The notes under the pieces: model-generated | Told to the model about the DNA's origin: nothing | The model's input: the letters and a program-made list of their open reading frames with translations, nothing else | Databases searched by the model: none | Shown: piece after piece, positions 20,850 through 31,239 of the stretch | Position numbering within the stretch: the first letter of the stretch is position 1 | How the letters are laid out: the number at the start of each line of letters is the position of its first letter | Program-made: the position numbers and the translations under genes | From: Schoenoplectus triqueter | Lineage: Eukaryota > Streptophyta > Magnoliopsida > Poales > Cyperaceae | Assembly: GCA_964058805.1 (NCBI GenBank) | Contig: CAXKVV010002006.1 | Coordinates: forward strand, 1-31,898 | Length of the DNA: 31,898 bases | Direction of reading: 5' to 3'

Positions 20850-21480
20850 AGCAATCAACTCAGAATCTGCTTTTTTTGTTCATTTGCTACAAAAAAAATC
20901 TGCTTTTTCTGTTTCTGATATAAAATGAATAATGGAATAATTTTGGTATTTATTGAAATATTCTACAGTTCGTACTCCGTCAAACACACGGAACTGTCAT
21001 ATTTCTCCCATTCTAGATTTAAACACCTTATTTCTCCATATGTCGACTGACTCACAGTTCTTTTATAATTTATCATTCTTTTTTTAGAACACGTTTAATT
21101 TTATTTTGAAGTTGAACCGTCTATATTTACCTCATCCTTACGACTGGACAAGTTCTAAAAGTCAGAAGGGACCACATCGTTATCGCACTAATTTTAATAA
21201 TGAGATTTCAAATAAATAAAATTATCCTAAAATAAAAAAATTAGATGTCTCCGGAACGTATAGAATGATACTGTTTTAATTTTCATGTAATTTAATATCA
21301 TTTGATTTTCATTATAGATCATCAACAATTTATATTTTAATTTAATGGATATTTGATAAATTATTAGATGATACTTAAATTATATAAAATTTAAAACATA
21401 AATACAACAATATTATTATAAATATTTTCTATTTTATGATTTAAAAAAAAATCAAATCTGTTTAAAATATTATTTTCAAG
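20850..21480. other. Spacer, no gene seen
   Basis: AT-rich sequence without recognisable coding or terminal-repeat structure. Confidence 0.4.
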
Positions 21481-21481
21481 A

Positions 21482-21613
21482 TGCCAGGATAACCACTGTC
21501 AAGTGGTTACTCTCCAACTGAAACCGTAGTCCTTAAAAACAATTTCTGGCATATGTTGCGATAAAAAAATAGTATAGTTTATTTCATACCAATTGGCATG
21601 ATAGGTATCAGAG
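21482..21613 (+). repeat. Possible TRIM-like LTR fragment with primer-binding site
   Basis: A 117-bp stretch starts TGCCA and ends TGGCA (21482-21598). It is followed after 5 nt by GGTATCAGAG (21604-21613), which resembles the initiator-tRNA-Met primer-binding site of Copia/TRIM elements. A stem AACCACT-GTCA-AGTGGTT lies near its start. No second LTR was found downstream, so this is tentative. Confidence 0.25.
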
Positions 21614-21915
21614 TCATATCAAATTGTACTTCCATATAACCGTTGTCCAAAACCGATGTACACCAGTCAAAAAAAGAAAAATGAACTAGATGATCTTTGC
21701 GCAAGTGATTGCCATCAAAATATCTTCAACTTCAAGAGCCCAACAATGTACATGATAACTTTAATATTTTAATATTATTTTTTTAAGGAATGCAATTTCA
21801 TATTATTTTTTGAAGAGATATTTCATATTATAATAAACAACTGGAACCAAGAGTGCCTTGATGCAGTCCAATCTGATAAAACAAACACACCTCTTTCAGT
21901 TGCAGCTCTTTGGGA

Positions 21916-22962
21916 CAGTGGCGGATCCAGAAAAAATATATAAATCTGAACACAATAAATATAATAATTTAAGTAAAAGTATATATCACCCAGTTATTCA
22001 AACCAACAATAATTAATGCTGGACGCGACTATAAAAATAAATATTATTTTACAAGTCTTCAAAGAAAAAATTACTTACATCTTATTGAATGTTATAATTT
22101 AAATATATACACTAGACTCAGGAGCAGATTCAGGATTTCGATCAGAGGAGATCAATAATCGGATTGTAATAACTTATCGGATTTAAATTCATTAACTAAT
22201 CAGATACTAAATAAAAAAAGAGAGAGGATCAGTTGACAATGGGTTATTTTGACAACTTTGACAATAAACTTCTAAACAAATAAAAAAATCTTAAAAATAA
22301 GAAAGTTTATATATGTGTTCTTTTATCTATGGATTGATGTTCATTAAAATTTCATTCAATTTCATTATCGTTTGATAGTCCATCAAAGATCATTAAATTG
22401 AAACCGTTGCAAATTGCATAAACAATTAATGATCTTAGATGGACTATCAAACGATAATGAAATTGTATGAAATTTGAGTGATCATCAATCCATAGGTAAA
22501 AGAACACATCTATAAACTATTTTTCATTTTTAAGATTTTTTTTGTATTTATTTAGAGGTCCATTGTTAAGGTTGTCAAAATAACCCATTGTCAACTGATC
22601 CCTTCTCATAAAAAAAATTGATAATTCGACATATATTCTTATCTAATAAAAAATTATCAAAATAATATCTTTTTATACATTAAAAATATTAAAAATAAAA
22701 CTCAAAATAATATATAATAATGTCAATTATGAAAATTCTCCTGAATTTAAAATTTTAAAATATTTACATAATTACTTCATTATTTATAATATTAATTTTT
22801 TTCCTCGAATCAAACAATTAGGGGTCAAAAATTAAATATAAAAAAAATCAAATTAATAAAATATTAACTTAAAAATATTATTTTTAAAAATCGGTGAGTT
22901 AGATCCCTCACCGTTATTACATCCGCCCCGACTAAATTTGCCCTTTAATAGATCCACCTCTG
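21916..22962. mobile_element. DNA-transposon-like element with CAGTGGCGGATCCA ends, containing a nested palindrome
   Basis: Left CAGTGGCGGATCCA and inverse of the right end (CAGAGGTGGATCTA) match at 11 of 14 positions. Flanks TTTGGGA (21909-21915) and ATTGGGA (22963-22969) match at 6 of 7. A related GCAGATTCAGGATTTCG motif near 22123 hints at a second nested end. No transposase. Confidence 0.5.
22226..22601. mobile_element. 376-bp foldback MITE nested in the element at 21916
   Basis: Termini GGATCAGTTGACAATGGGTT and AACCCATTGTCAACTGATCC are perfectly inverse, with pairing continuing through ATTTTGACAAC/GTTGTCAAAAT, TGTTCTTTTA/TAAAAGAACA, ATGGATTGAT/ATCAATCCAT and TCGTTTGATAGTCCATC/GATGGACTATCAAACGA to a short centre near 22415. 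Confidence 0.85.
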
Positions 22963-22969
22963 ATTGGGA

Positions 22970-25120
22970 TGCATCTGCAAGTGTATAGCATGCTTTGAAT
23001 AATCAAATTCAACTTAAATGTTCACGATTCAGATCAAGCTCAGACTTTTAGGAGAGATCTTACTAAAAGATGCTTGCACATTTGTATCGGTTAAGTGCAT
23101 GGTTCAGATACGTCACAATTATGTATAATTGCAACTATGGCCGCGGAATTAATGGACATCACAACCACTATACCAAGTTGAAACCAAACCACTGACCCAA
23201 TAAAACGAAAATTAAATTTGACAGTAACACTGTAGAATACACAAATCTTTTTAGAAGATCTCGGTGCAAGTTGCAACCCCATTACAAATCTTAGTTATTT
23301 TTTACATTATTGATTTATTATGCAACTTATTTAATATATATTAAATGCTGAATAACAGAAGTAGTGTACAATAAGTTACATAATTAAATCATTAACATGA
23401 ATATTAATTCATTTAATAAATATAATAAAAATTTATTGACATTAATATTAGTAATAATATCTCCACGATATTTTTTTCATTAAAGAAGTGTCAAAGACCC
23501 CTCTTGAATTGCTTAATGGAACAATGGATCCATATATCTCGATGTTAGCCATGCTCTTCTGCTTTGGACAATTTTGAGGCATAACAGTGATTATAATTAT
23601 AATTCATAACCAACGCAAATTGTCAATTTTAACTTATTTTGTAACTATTATTAACACGACAAAAAGAACAAATTATTATGTTAGTATTAAAGATCTTATC
23701 ATAAAACCATCACGCTCTTAATAAATGTGAAATTTTGTTTCTTTATTGAACGCCATCGGTTACTAGTCAAAAATCTCTTTGTTCCACTCTCTTTATTGAC
23801 TTCACTTTGTGTCAATTTCACAAGCGATATTATTGAGGTGGTGGTACTAGCTGTCCGAATTTAAGAAACTTCTCACAAAGGGCAGAGAATATTTCTAGTT
23901 CCCATTGTTAAGTATCAGCAAGTTTAGCTTTGAATTATAAGTCTATAAGACAGAAAAAAACATGCAGAGATTCAAATATCTAGTTGATGGGTCCCGCTTA
24001 ATGGAAATTTTTGTTCATGCATACTAAATCTTGACCTTTGAATTAATTTCTCGTTCAAAATTCATGGGCATTTAACGAAACCAAGGGATGGTTTTATTTT
24101 TATTCGTAAAATATTTAGCTATCTAACACCCTTCATAATTTCTATTAAATACTTAATATTTTTTTATTGATTATTGTTCATTGAAATTCTCAACATCCAC
24201 AAATTCAGATCTTTGATTCCGTCCCTAATTGTAGACAAATTTGCTTCAATGATATCTAATAATGTGTCTGCATTAAAAGTGAAAACAAACGAAGACAGAG
24301 CTCTTCAGGGACAAGTGTTTAGACTTGATTTGTAAAAACACTTCTAAATTCTTAATTATTTTTCTTAAATATGATCTATTTTGTATATTATGAGATATTG
24401 TGCTTAAATTTAATTTCTTTCTCTGAGTTTGTGCCTGAGCTTGATTCTTTATCATGAGTTTGTGCGTGAGCTTTCTCACTAATCTAGATCCGCGACTGAA
24501 AATGATTATAAAAGAGATACCTCAAGAGGCGCATTAAAAAATAAAAATAAAGGGACACCCTTCATACTGCCATATTTTCTTTTAACACGTGTATTTTTTT
24601 TCAATATTCTCTTCTTTCATAACTTATTAATATTGTTTAATCAAAATATATATATATATATATATATAAAGATTGAATAAAATAATAAAAAATTTCAGTT
24701 CTAAGTACGAAATTGTTTCTTGATTAGCAATCAGTTTGAGGAAGTGGCTTCCATTTTTTTTTTAATAATTTCATATATATTTATTGACAAGGTGACTTAT
24801 TTTTAAACTGAGCATAATTATCCACCTGCAACACCGAGAAAGATTTTTTTTTATGATCGCACTGCACTATGAATGTTGCACATAATTAAGTATGTACAAC
24901 TGATGCAATCAATATTAACTGGAGAAGGGTTTTTTTATTTTATGAAGACCAAGCAAATTTGAGGATGAAAATACCTTTCCGTTAGATGACTATAAAAATT
25001 ATTTAAGAAACAAGCGAGCAAAGAATATATTGTTAGGTGATGCATGAGCGATCATGTAATATTTTCAGATAAGGATCCTCAATTTTATGCAATGTCAAAC
25101 TTATTAAAAATATATCTTTA
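22970..25120. other. Long AT-rich stretch, no gene seen
   Basis: Contains short unsupported reading frames only, and a (TA)n run near 24645-24668. No domains, splice-supported exons or clear transposon ends were recognised. Confidence 0.45.
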
Positions 25121-25548
25121 TCTCTGTCTCTATTTCTTATTAAGCACATAAGTGTTTTGATCCTATAACGGTTCAGATTTTTTTTGTTGAATTTTTAGAA
25201 CTAATATCAGTTATCGGATTGAGTTATTCGTCAAATAATGTTACTATCTCTATGGCCATTTGTGCTGAAGTAATAATTTTCTTTCAATTTTGATTGTTAT
25301 ATGAAATGATGCATAATTTAGGAGTACAATTGTTTTATTTATTTATTTTTCTTAAATTATCATCAATTATGAATTTTAATTTTTCTTAAATTCAATATCA
25401 ATTTTCTTTTTAATTCTGCATTATATATTCATGACTGAAATTTACATTAATTACTAAATTATTTTTATTTTTTTTCTTTTCATATGAAGATATAAATTTT
25501 TATATTTTTAAAAGTCATCACCGTAGCAACGTACGAATAAGATACTAG
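25121..25548 (+). mobile_element. Non-autonomous Helitron, copy 3
   Basis: Starts TCTCTGTCTC after A (25120), ends GATACTAG before T (25549). A hairpin CGTA-GCAACG-TACG lies just before the terminus. It aligns in inverse orientation with copies 1 and 2, for example CGTCAAATAATGTTACTATC and AAGCACATAAGTG. It has the best-preserved 3' hairpin of the three. Confidence 0.78.
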
Positions 25549-25766
25549 TGATTACTAATATATTCTGACTTATGATTGATCGTTGCTAAATTATAAATGT
25601 TTTGTGTTATGGCAATGATATGCGCTTTGCTACTATCTATAAAACCTAATGTAACGTCGGCTGATCGCATATACTTACCTTAATTATTATATGTGATTAT
25701 TAAACCTGATGTAATGTCGATCCGGTTGGAACTTGGAAAAGCTCAGTTGAGAGTCCGCATGCGGCG

Positions 25767-25773
25767 TATAAAT
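25767..25773 (+). promoter_or_regulatory. Candidate TATA box before a possible small gene
   Basis: CGTATAAATTTTCCC in a GC-richer context, 80 bp upstream of the ATG at 25847. Confidence 0.35.
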
Positions 25774-25846
25774 TTTCCCATTCGAAGCACTCGTGCAGAC
25801 TACCGGAAAACATTTTCCTACAGCGGATATCGCCAGTGCCGGGAGA

Positions 25847-26630
25847 ATGGAGATGATTGACCAACTATCAGCTCAACTTAGGGTTTTAAAAAATCCCGCA
25901 GGTAAACCCGATCCGTCTCTGTAATCTGATCTAACCCGTTTCGTACTCAAATCCGTCCTAACTCGTACTTGTTCAAACCCATGGGTCTAGAACGGGTGCG
26001 GACAAAAAAAATCGAAAAAATCTGCCTAAGACCCGATCCATCATAATCCGTGTCCGACCCGACTCGACCCAACCCGACCCGATCTGTGAAGCCCGCCCCG
26101 TTTAACCCGTACCCTTTACCCGGGAAAACCTGACCCGAACCCGTTAAACCGGGTAAAATAAAAAAAAGCTGTTTAAATTAAAAAAAATCGAAAAAAATGA
26201 AAAAACCGTTTATATATTTTAATATTTTTAATAATTATTTTTAATTTTCAGAAATTTTGAAAATTTTTTTGAATTTTTTGAGTTACTTTTGAATTTTAAA
26301 ATAAAATAAAAAAATGAAACCGATCCGATTTATTCCGCCCTTAGATCCGACCCGTCGACTTATCCGACCCATAGATCTAAGATGAATCACGGTCGCACCC
26401 TCCCAAATCAGACTCGTACTAATCCGTCTTCCCGTCCTAATCCATCCATTTTTAATTCATTAGCTAAAGTGTAAAGCCTTCTGCAGTTGCAGCAGTTTGC
26501 TCAGCGGAGTCCGGGTCATTCCATTCGTCGAGGCAAGACTTGGAAAAGGATTGCCAGTCATGAGCCGATGCCGTTTCCTTGGAAAATGAGAAAAGGACGC
26601 GGATGTCCTATCCGGGTCTTAGACTCTTAG
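25847..26630 (+). pseudogene. Possible small gene or gene fragment split by a GGGTCGGGT-rich element
   Basis: ATG at 25847 opens MEMIDQLSAQLRVLKNPA, ending at a good donor (CAG|GTAAAC, intron from 25902). Unspliced, the frame stops after 25 codons. After the intervening GACCCG-rich repeat, a GC-richer segment (26478-26630) follows candidate acceptors CTTCTGCAG, GTTGCAG and TTTGCTCAG. In one frame it reads LLQLQQFAQRSPGH... to a stop at 26630, in another AESGSFHSSRQDLEKD... to a stop. The minus strand of the same segment is also open for 47 codons. No family is recognised, and exon joining is uncertain. It could be a dead fragment, a real small gene, or chance. Confidence 0.22.
25905..26460. 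repeat. GACCCG/GGGTCGGGT-rich element
   Basis: Dense GACCCGAC, AACCCGT and ACCCGATCC words at both sides of an AT-rich core (about 26160-26310), ending near GGTCGCACCCTCCC. The same architecture is seen at 9450 and 18276. Ends and target duplication are not clear. Confidence 0.5.
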
Positions 26631-26639
26631 TAATACTAT

Positions 26640-27500
26640 TTCAGACTTCAAGTTTCAAAATTTTGAGTAAAATTCCGGTTTCAACTTTATTTAGTGAACT
26701 TTTTTAAAACATTGCAAGTTTTGCTTTTTTGGTCAAACATACATTCATGATACAAAATTATTCTAAATGAAATTCTAATTGTTGAACGCTATAATGGAAA
26801 ACAACGTTATAATAAAATGAAAATAATAATTTGGAATAAATTGCATTCTATGTAAATTTGTAAAGTTATTTCACCGATGCAGCATATGCAACAAAAATAT
26901 GTATGACGTTTAGAGATTAAAATGAAGAAAGAAGAGTGAGTAAATACAAAATAATTAACATTTTTTTTGTCATTCTATAGTCGAATTCAGAAGCATTGAT
27001 TATCACAAATATCTGCTTCTTTCAAAATTGTTAATATATTAGCACTGCGTTGAATTGTTATATGGATATTGAGTTTTCTTTCGAGTTTGTTCGGGTATAA
27101 CGTCGGGTCCAAATCTAATTGAGCATGGAAATTATAGTATTTTTTTACTTTATATAAAGCTATTTGTATATATGTTTGTATTTATCTAATATTTCTTTAT
27201 GATTTTTGATTGAGTTTCATTTTTAGTTTATCCCAATTTATTTGGGATTTGTACAAAATTATTTCTGGTGGATAAAAATATGTATATTAAAAAAATAATT
27301 TATAGTTTATATGTTTGTGTTGTCTCAAATGACACTGATAATTCGGAATAGAAGAATCTTGGGCTGATTTTACACTTCAATACTAAGACTTAAAATAATA
27401 TCACTTTATTTTACCTAGAAATCTAGTATTTAATTCAAACCACATAAAATGAAGAATAAAATAAATAGAAGAAAAGAGAACACAGTATTTGAAGGAGTTC
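26640..27500. other. Spacer, no gene seen
   Basis: AT-rich, with a small palindromic word ATCCCAATTTATTTGGGAT near 27230. No coding signal was recognised. Confidence 0.4.
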
Positions 27501-28440
27501 AGCTATGAAGAACCTGCCTCTTCAGGGCCCGTAATCACAACAGTTGATCGCGCTGAGTCACTAAAACATAATTACTTACAATTGTGAACATTTAGTCCCT
27601 TATACAAAGTAAAGAGGCAGCCGTCGGCCAAAAAAATAATGAAGACAACACCTCTAAAAAGAATAAGTTTCACGAAGGAGAAAACATTCGACAATCACTC
27701 TAATCTAACCAATTAAAGATTTAGTGAAATAATCTTGAGATTAGAATAAAGTATTTTGAGGTTTCAAAGGTCCGACAATCATGGCTAGGGTTAGAATAAT
27801 GTTTGGCTATGAAAAATCACAAATTAGGAGAGAAAAAAATATTATCTTTTATAGTCGGGAAGCAAAACAGGCAACAAAACAGTCATATCCGATGCAACGG
27901 TTGTATAACCGTTACAATGGTTGTATAAGTGTTACAGCGATTGTATAAGTGTTATAATGGTTGTATACGTGTTACAATGGTTGTGAAAAAAAAATTATAC
28001 TAATAGTTACAACGGAAGGCTATTAGTTGTAACAGATAGGACAATAGTTACAATGAATAGTTCATTTTTTGACTCTAGAGCAATTTGGATCAAATTTATA
28101 CATGATTGATTTATTCCGTTACAATGGTTATGGTAACGGTTGCAACGATCGTTGCCTAAAATACACTAAAAATGGTTATGAGATTATCCGTTACAACGGT
28201 TAGGGTAATATACCTATGTTTTATTTGTTTTGATCTCAATATTATTTTCATTATTTTTATTTATTATAAATCTAACTTAACCTAACTTTATTCTTGAGAT
28301 CTTCATACAATTTGGTCCAAATCCATTATTCTTCTCTTTAAAGCTTAATATCCTGCTTTTAACATACTTAAAAAGATTAAATTCATATATAATTATTTTG
28401 TAAATTGACAAATACAAAAATAATAATTATTTACAACAAC
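27500..28440 (-). repeat. Copia-type LTR, minus strand (left border approximate)
   Basis: On the minus strand a polypurine tract (CATCAAAAGGGGAGAT, about 28441-28456) precedes TGTTGTTGTAAATAATT, the start of an LTR. Inside, a TATA box TATAAAAG sits at 27853-27846, typical of the U3/R border. The U3 carries tandem GTTACAATGGTTGTATAA-like units (27895-27990) and seven AACGG/CCGTT words. The far end is uncertain. No PBS follows, so this fits a 3' LTR. Confidence 0.6.
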
Positions 28441-28769
28441 AATCTCCCCTTTTGATGATTTGCACAACAATCACATAAATATATAATAAAAATTTGAGAA
28501 TGCACGATCCCTTATGAATTTCTCAAAATGATATTATACCAAATAATTTCCCCCCTTGATTTGAAAATCGAAGAAAAGGAAGAAATTTTTTAGCAAAGCT
28601 CCCCTCAAAATATGCATTATCTCTCTTAATTAAATAATATAAATTCAAATAACATTGATATAGAAATATTATATATCATCGTACTCAACATAAATATATA
28701 TCAATATTAATTAAACTCCCGCTTAATATGTGGCTAATAGAAATATGATGGTATACAAATAAATCCTTA
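28441..28769 (-). other. Remnant 3' internal region of the minus-strand Copia element
   Basis: Non-coding AT-rich sequence with two purine tracts (near 28453 and 28555 on the minus strand), typical of the long 3' untranslated internal part before an LTR. No pol motif. Confidence 0.4.
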
Positions 28770-29015
28770 CTTTTTTTTATTTAGGAATCCAAATATTATT
28801 TGTCTTGTTATTTTTTTTCTTAAATTTACATTCAATTCAGATATGATCTAACTTGCAACAATAATTACACAATGTATTTGATGTTCTTTTATCGTTACTT
28901 TGCACATGATGAGAGTTGTAGTGATATTAAAATTTTTGAGCTCGTGTTCTTGCATTATTTAATATCACATTCTTATTTCTAGCATTTGTGTACGACTCTT
29001 CTGGGATTGGAGATT
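28770..29015 (-). pseudogene. Copia gag fragment with CCHC zinc knuckle, decayed
   Basis: The minus-strand reading from about 29015 contains NTLCNYCCKLDHI, a stop, then IECKFKKKNNK. The spacing C-x2-C-x4-H-x4-C is that of a retroviral-type gag zinc knuckle, with the stop codon falling inside the knuckle. The protease, integrase and RT that should lie between gag and the LTR at 28440 are gone, so this is an internal-deletion remnant of the same element. Confidence 0.65.
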
Positions 29016-30060
29016 CTAGGGATTAGTGTTGAATAGGATTTATTATGTTTTCTGTTGCATTTTGTTAAAGTCAGCACCACTTGGTGCTGCTGGAGATGCA
29101 TATCAAAATAAATAAAATAAAAAGGAAGCACACGAAGATCCGTATAAGTCCAGGCCGAGTGTCTGGGCTATTTTGTGACGGGATGTTGGACCGACTTTCC
29201 TTTATTTTTGTATGAGCTTTTTTTAATTTCTTAAAAGGAATGAAAATTGAAAATTATTATATTTTTATCCTGCTTCAACGAAGAAAAAACGAAAAAAGGT
29301 TGACTCTTGTAAAAAAAATCCGAATTTGAAATTCAAAAATAGAAATTTAAGATCATCAGTCAAAGTTATAACTATAATTATGGAAGGAACTGCAACGTAA
29401 CAGTTGGGTAGACACTTGAAATTCCATCCAGAAAAAAATGCAAAATCATGCACTTCTATATTATTTGTCGACAAAATTTGTAAAAATATATATTTACAGT
29501 AGAAAAATAGTCGTAAAATGTCGTATCATAAAAACCTTATAATTGTTCCCAACTATGGGAAAGGAATTGAGTATGAGAAGCCTTAGCGATGTGTTCGGAT
29601 GTAATCCATCATCTACTGTTTAGATGGGCTGACAAGTAGCGTGATGTAACAACATTTGAACGCGCTCTAAATATTTGTGCCCCTTAACAACCTTTGACCT
29701 CTGACTATTTATTTAATATTTAATAATATTTTTTAGTAAAAATGAGAATATAAACTATCTATAAATGACTTTCTATTTGAGTTTTCACATAGAGGACATT
29801 ATTTTTGTCACTAGATCAAATGTGGGTTAACTTAAATGCTTATTTGATGAGCCCTCACGAAAATCAGTAATTGCTATTCAATAATCATTACAGAAAATGG
29901 AAAATAATTAGCATAAACAACCACACAAATTATAGAACAGGAAATGGATCATGAGATATAAATCGGTTGACTTCACTGTGCGTGTTGCCATGCAATGCGT
30001 TTTTTTATGTTGAATCTTTCAATCATCATGTCTCCAGTCCATGTGTGGTAATATGCTTTA
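29016..30060. other. Spacer, no gene seen
   Basis: Contains a perfect hairpin CAGCACCA-CT-TGGTGCTG (29072-29089) and AT-rich sequence. Short frames lack any recognisable domain. Confidence 0.4.
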
Positions 30061-30320
30061 GAGCATTTGCATTGTCGATTGTTAAAATTAAATTTTTATA
30101 CCACGTTATCAAATTGACAATTCATTTTAAGAGTGATATTCCTGAATAAAATGAAATGTCAAAATGACATTTTCGTAATTAATTTTTTGCTCCTGCGCTG
30201 ACGTGACTTGTCAAATTTAGACAATTGTCTAATTTTGTCTAGTCTCTGCATCCCTAAAATTTAAATGATAATTATTAAATGAGATTTGACAGTCAATTTG
30301 ACAATCGAATGCGGATGCTC
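30061..30320. mobile_element. Tourist-like (PIF/Harbinger) MITE, 260 bp
   Basis: Flanked by TTA (30058-30060) and TTA (30321-30323), the Harbinger target duplication. Terminal inverted repeats GAGCATTTGCATTGTCGATT and inverse of right GAGCATCCGCATTCGATTGT are of the GAGCATC type. Interior is AT-rich and non-coding, with short GTCAAAATGAC-like symmetric words. Confidence 0.82.
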
Positions 30321-30639
30321 TTAGAGTTTGTTTGATCCTTTAATGCCCGTTCGTACTGTGTTAGTGAAACTTTTTTTTTTCACTTTCAGTTATTTTTTTT
30401 TCTTGCTACGTATGATGGCGGATGGTGAAAACTGAAAAGGAACAAAATAGACTTTTTATATTTGAGAATTGCCATCACCGGTTGAGTAACATGATGCAGT
30501 GCAAAATTGAAGCTGTTTGATTTTCTTGAGATTAGTTCTCCTAATTTTCAACAGCTCCGTGATAATTCTCATGCGGTAAAATGCGTTGTATGTAGGTAAT
30601 AATGAATGTATTAGATAGGTGTATGTGTAAGTGTACATA

Positions 30640-31235
30640 CGGACACGAATAAGTTTTCATATCTGAATGTGTGTACGTGATGTGTTCATGTGTTATATAG
30701 TTGTGTTGTTAAACGTGTATGATCAATATATAAATAATTTTAGCATGTCTAAACGTACACATTTAACTCATCGAACACGAACACATATGTCTAACATGTG
30801 TACACGTACGTATAAAATACTTTAACATATCAGACTTTTGAAATACTTGTGTACTTAAAAGATTGACTTGATACTGAATTAGAGAGCAGAATCACTCTAA
30901 CATATATGATATTTCTAAATATGATACATTAATTTTATTTTTTTATCAGAATCATTCTATTTTTTCTGATTTTTATATATTTTTTCTAATTTTGTTTGAA
31001 ATTTATTAAATTTGTATGTGCTATAATGTTGACACGTGTTAAACACGAACATGTTTAACGTGACGTGCTAGACGAGTCACGTGTCTTAGACGTATGTGTT
31101 TGAGTTTTTAAATTTTTAATATGTTAAAATACACACGTTCAAACACATAAAAACATGCTGACATAACACGTTTCGTATCGAACACGTCATGTACTCGTAT
31201 GTGACACGTACTTCATACACATTTATCACGAGCTG
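30640..31235. repeat. ACACG/CGTGT-rich repeat element
   Basis: Both sides are saturated with ACACGAACA, CGTGTTAAACACG, ACGTGTACAC and similar words, around an AT-rich core (about 30840-31015). The layout parallels non-autonomous DNA elements with subterminal repeats, but exact ends are not visible. Confidence 0.45.
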
Positions 31236-31239
31236 CATG

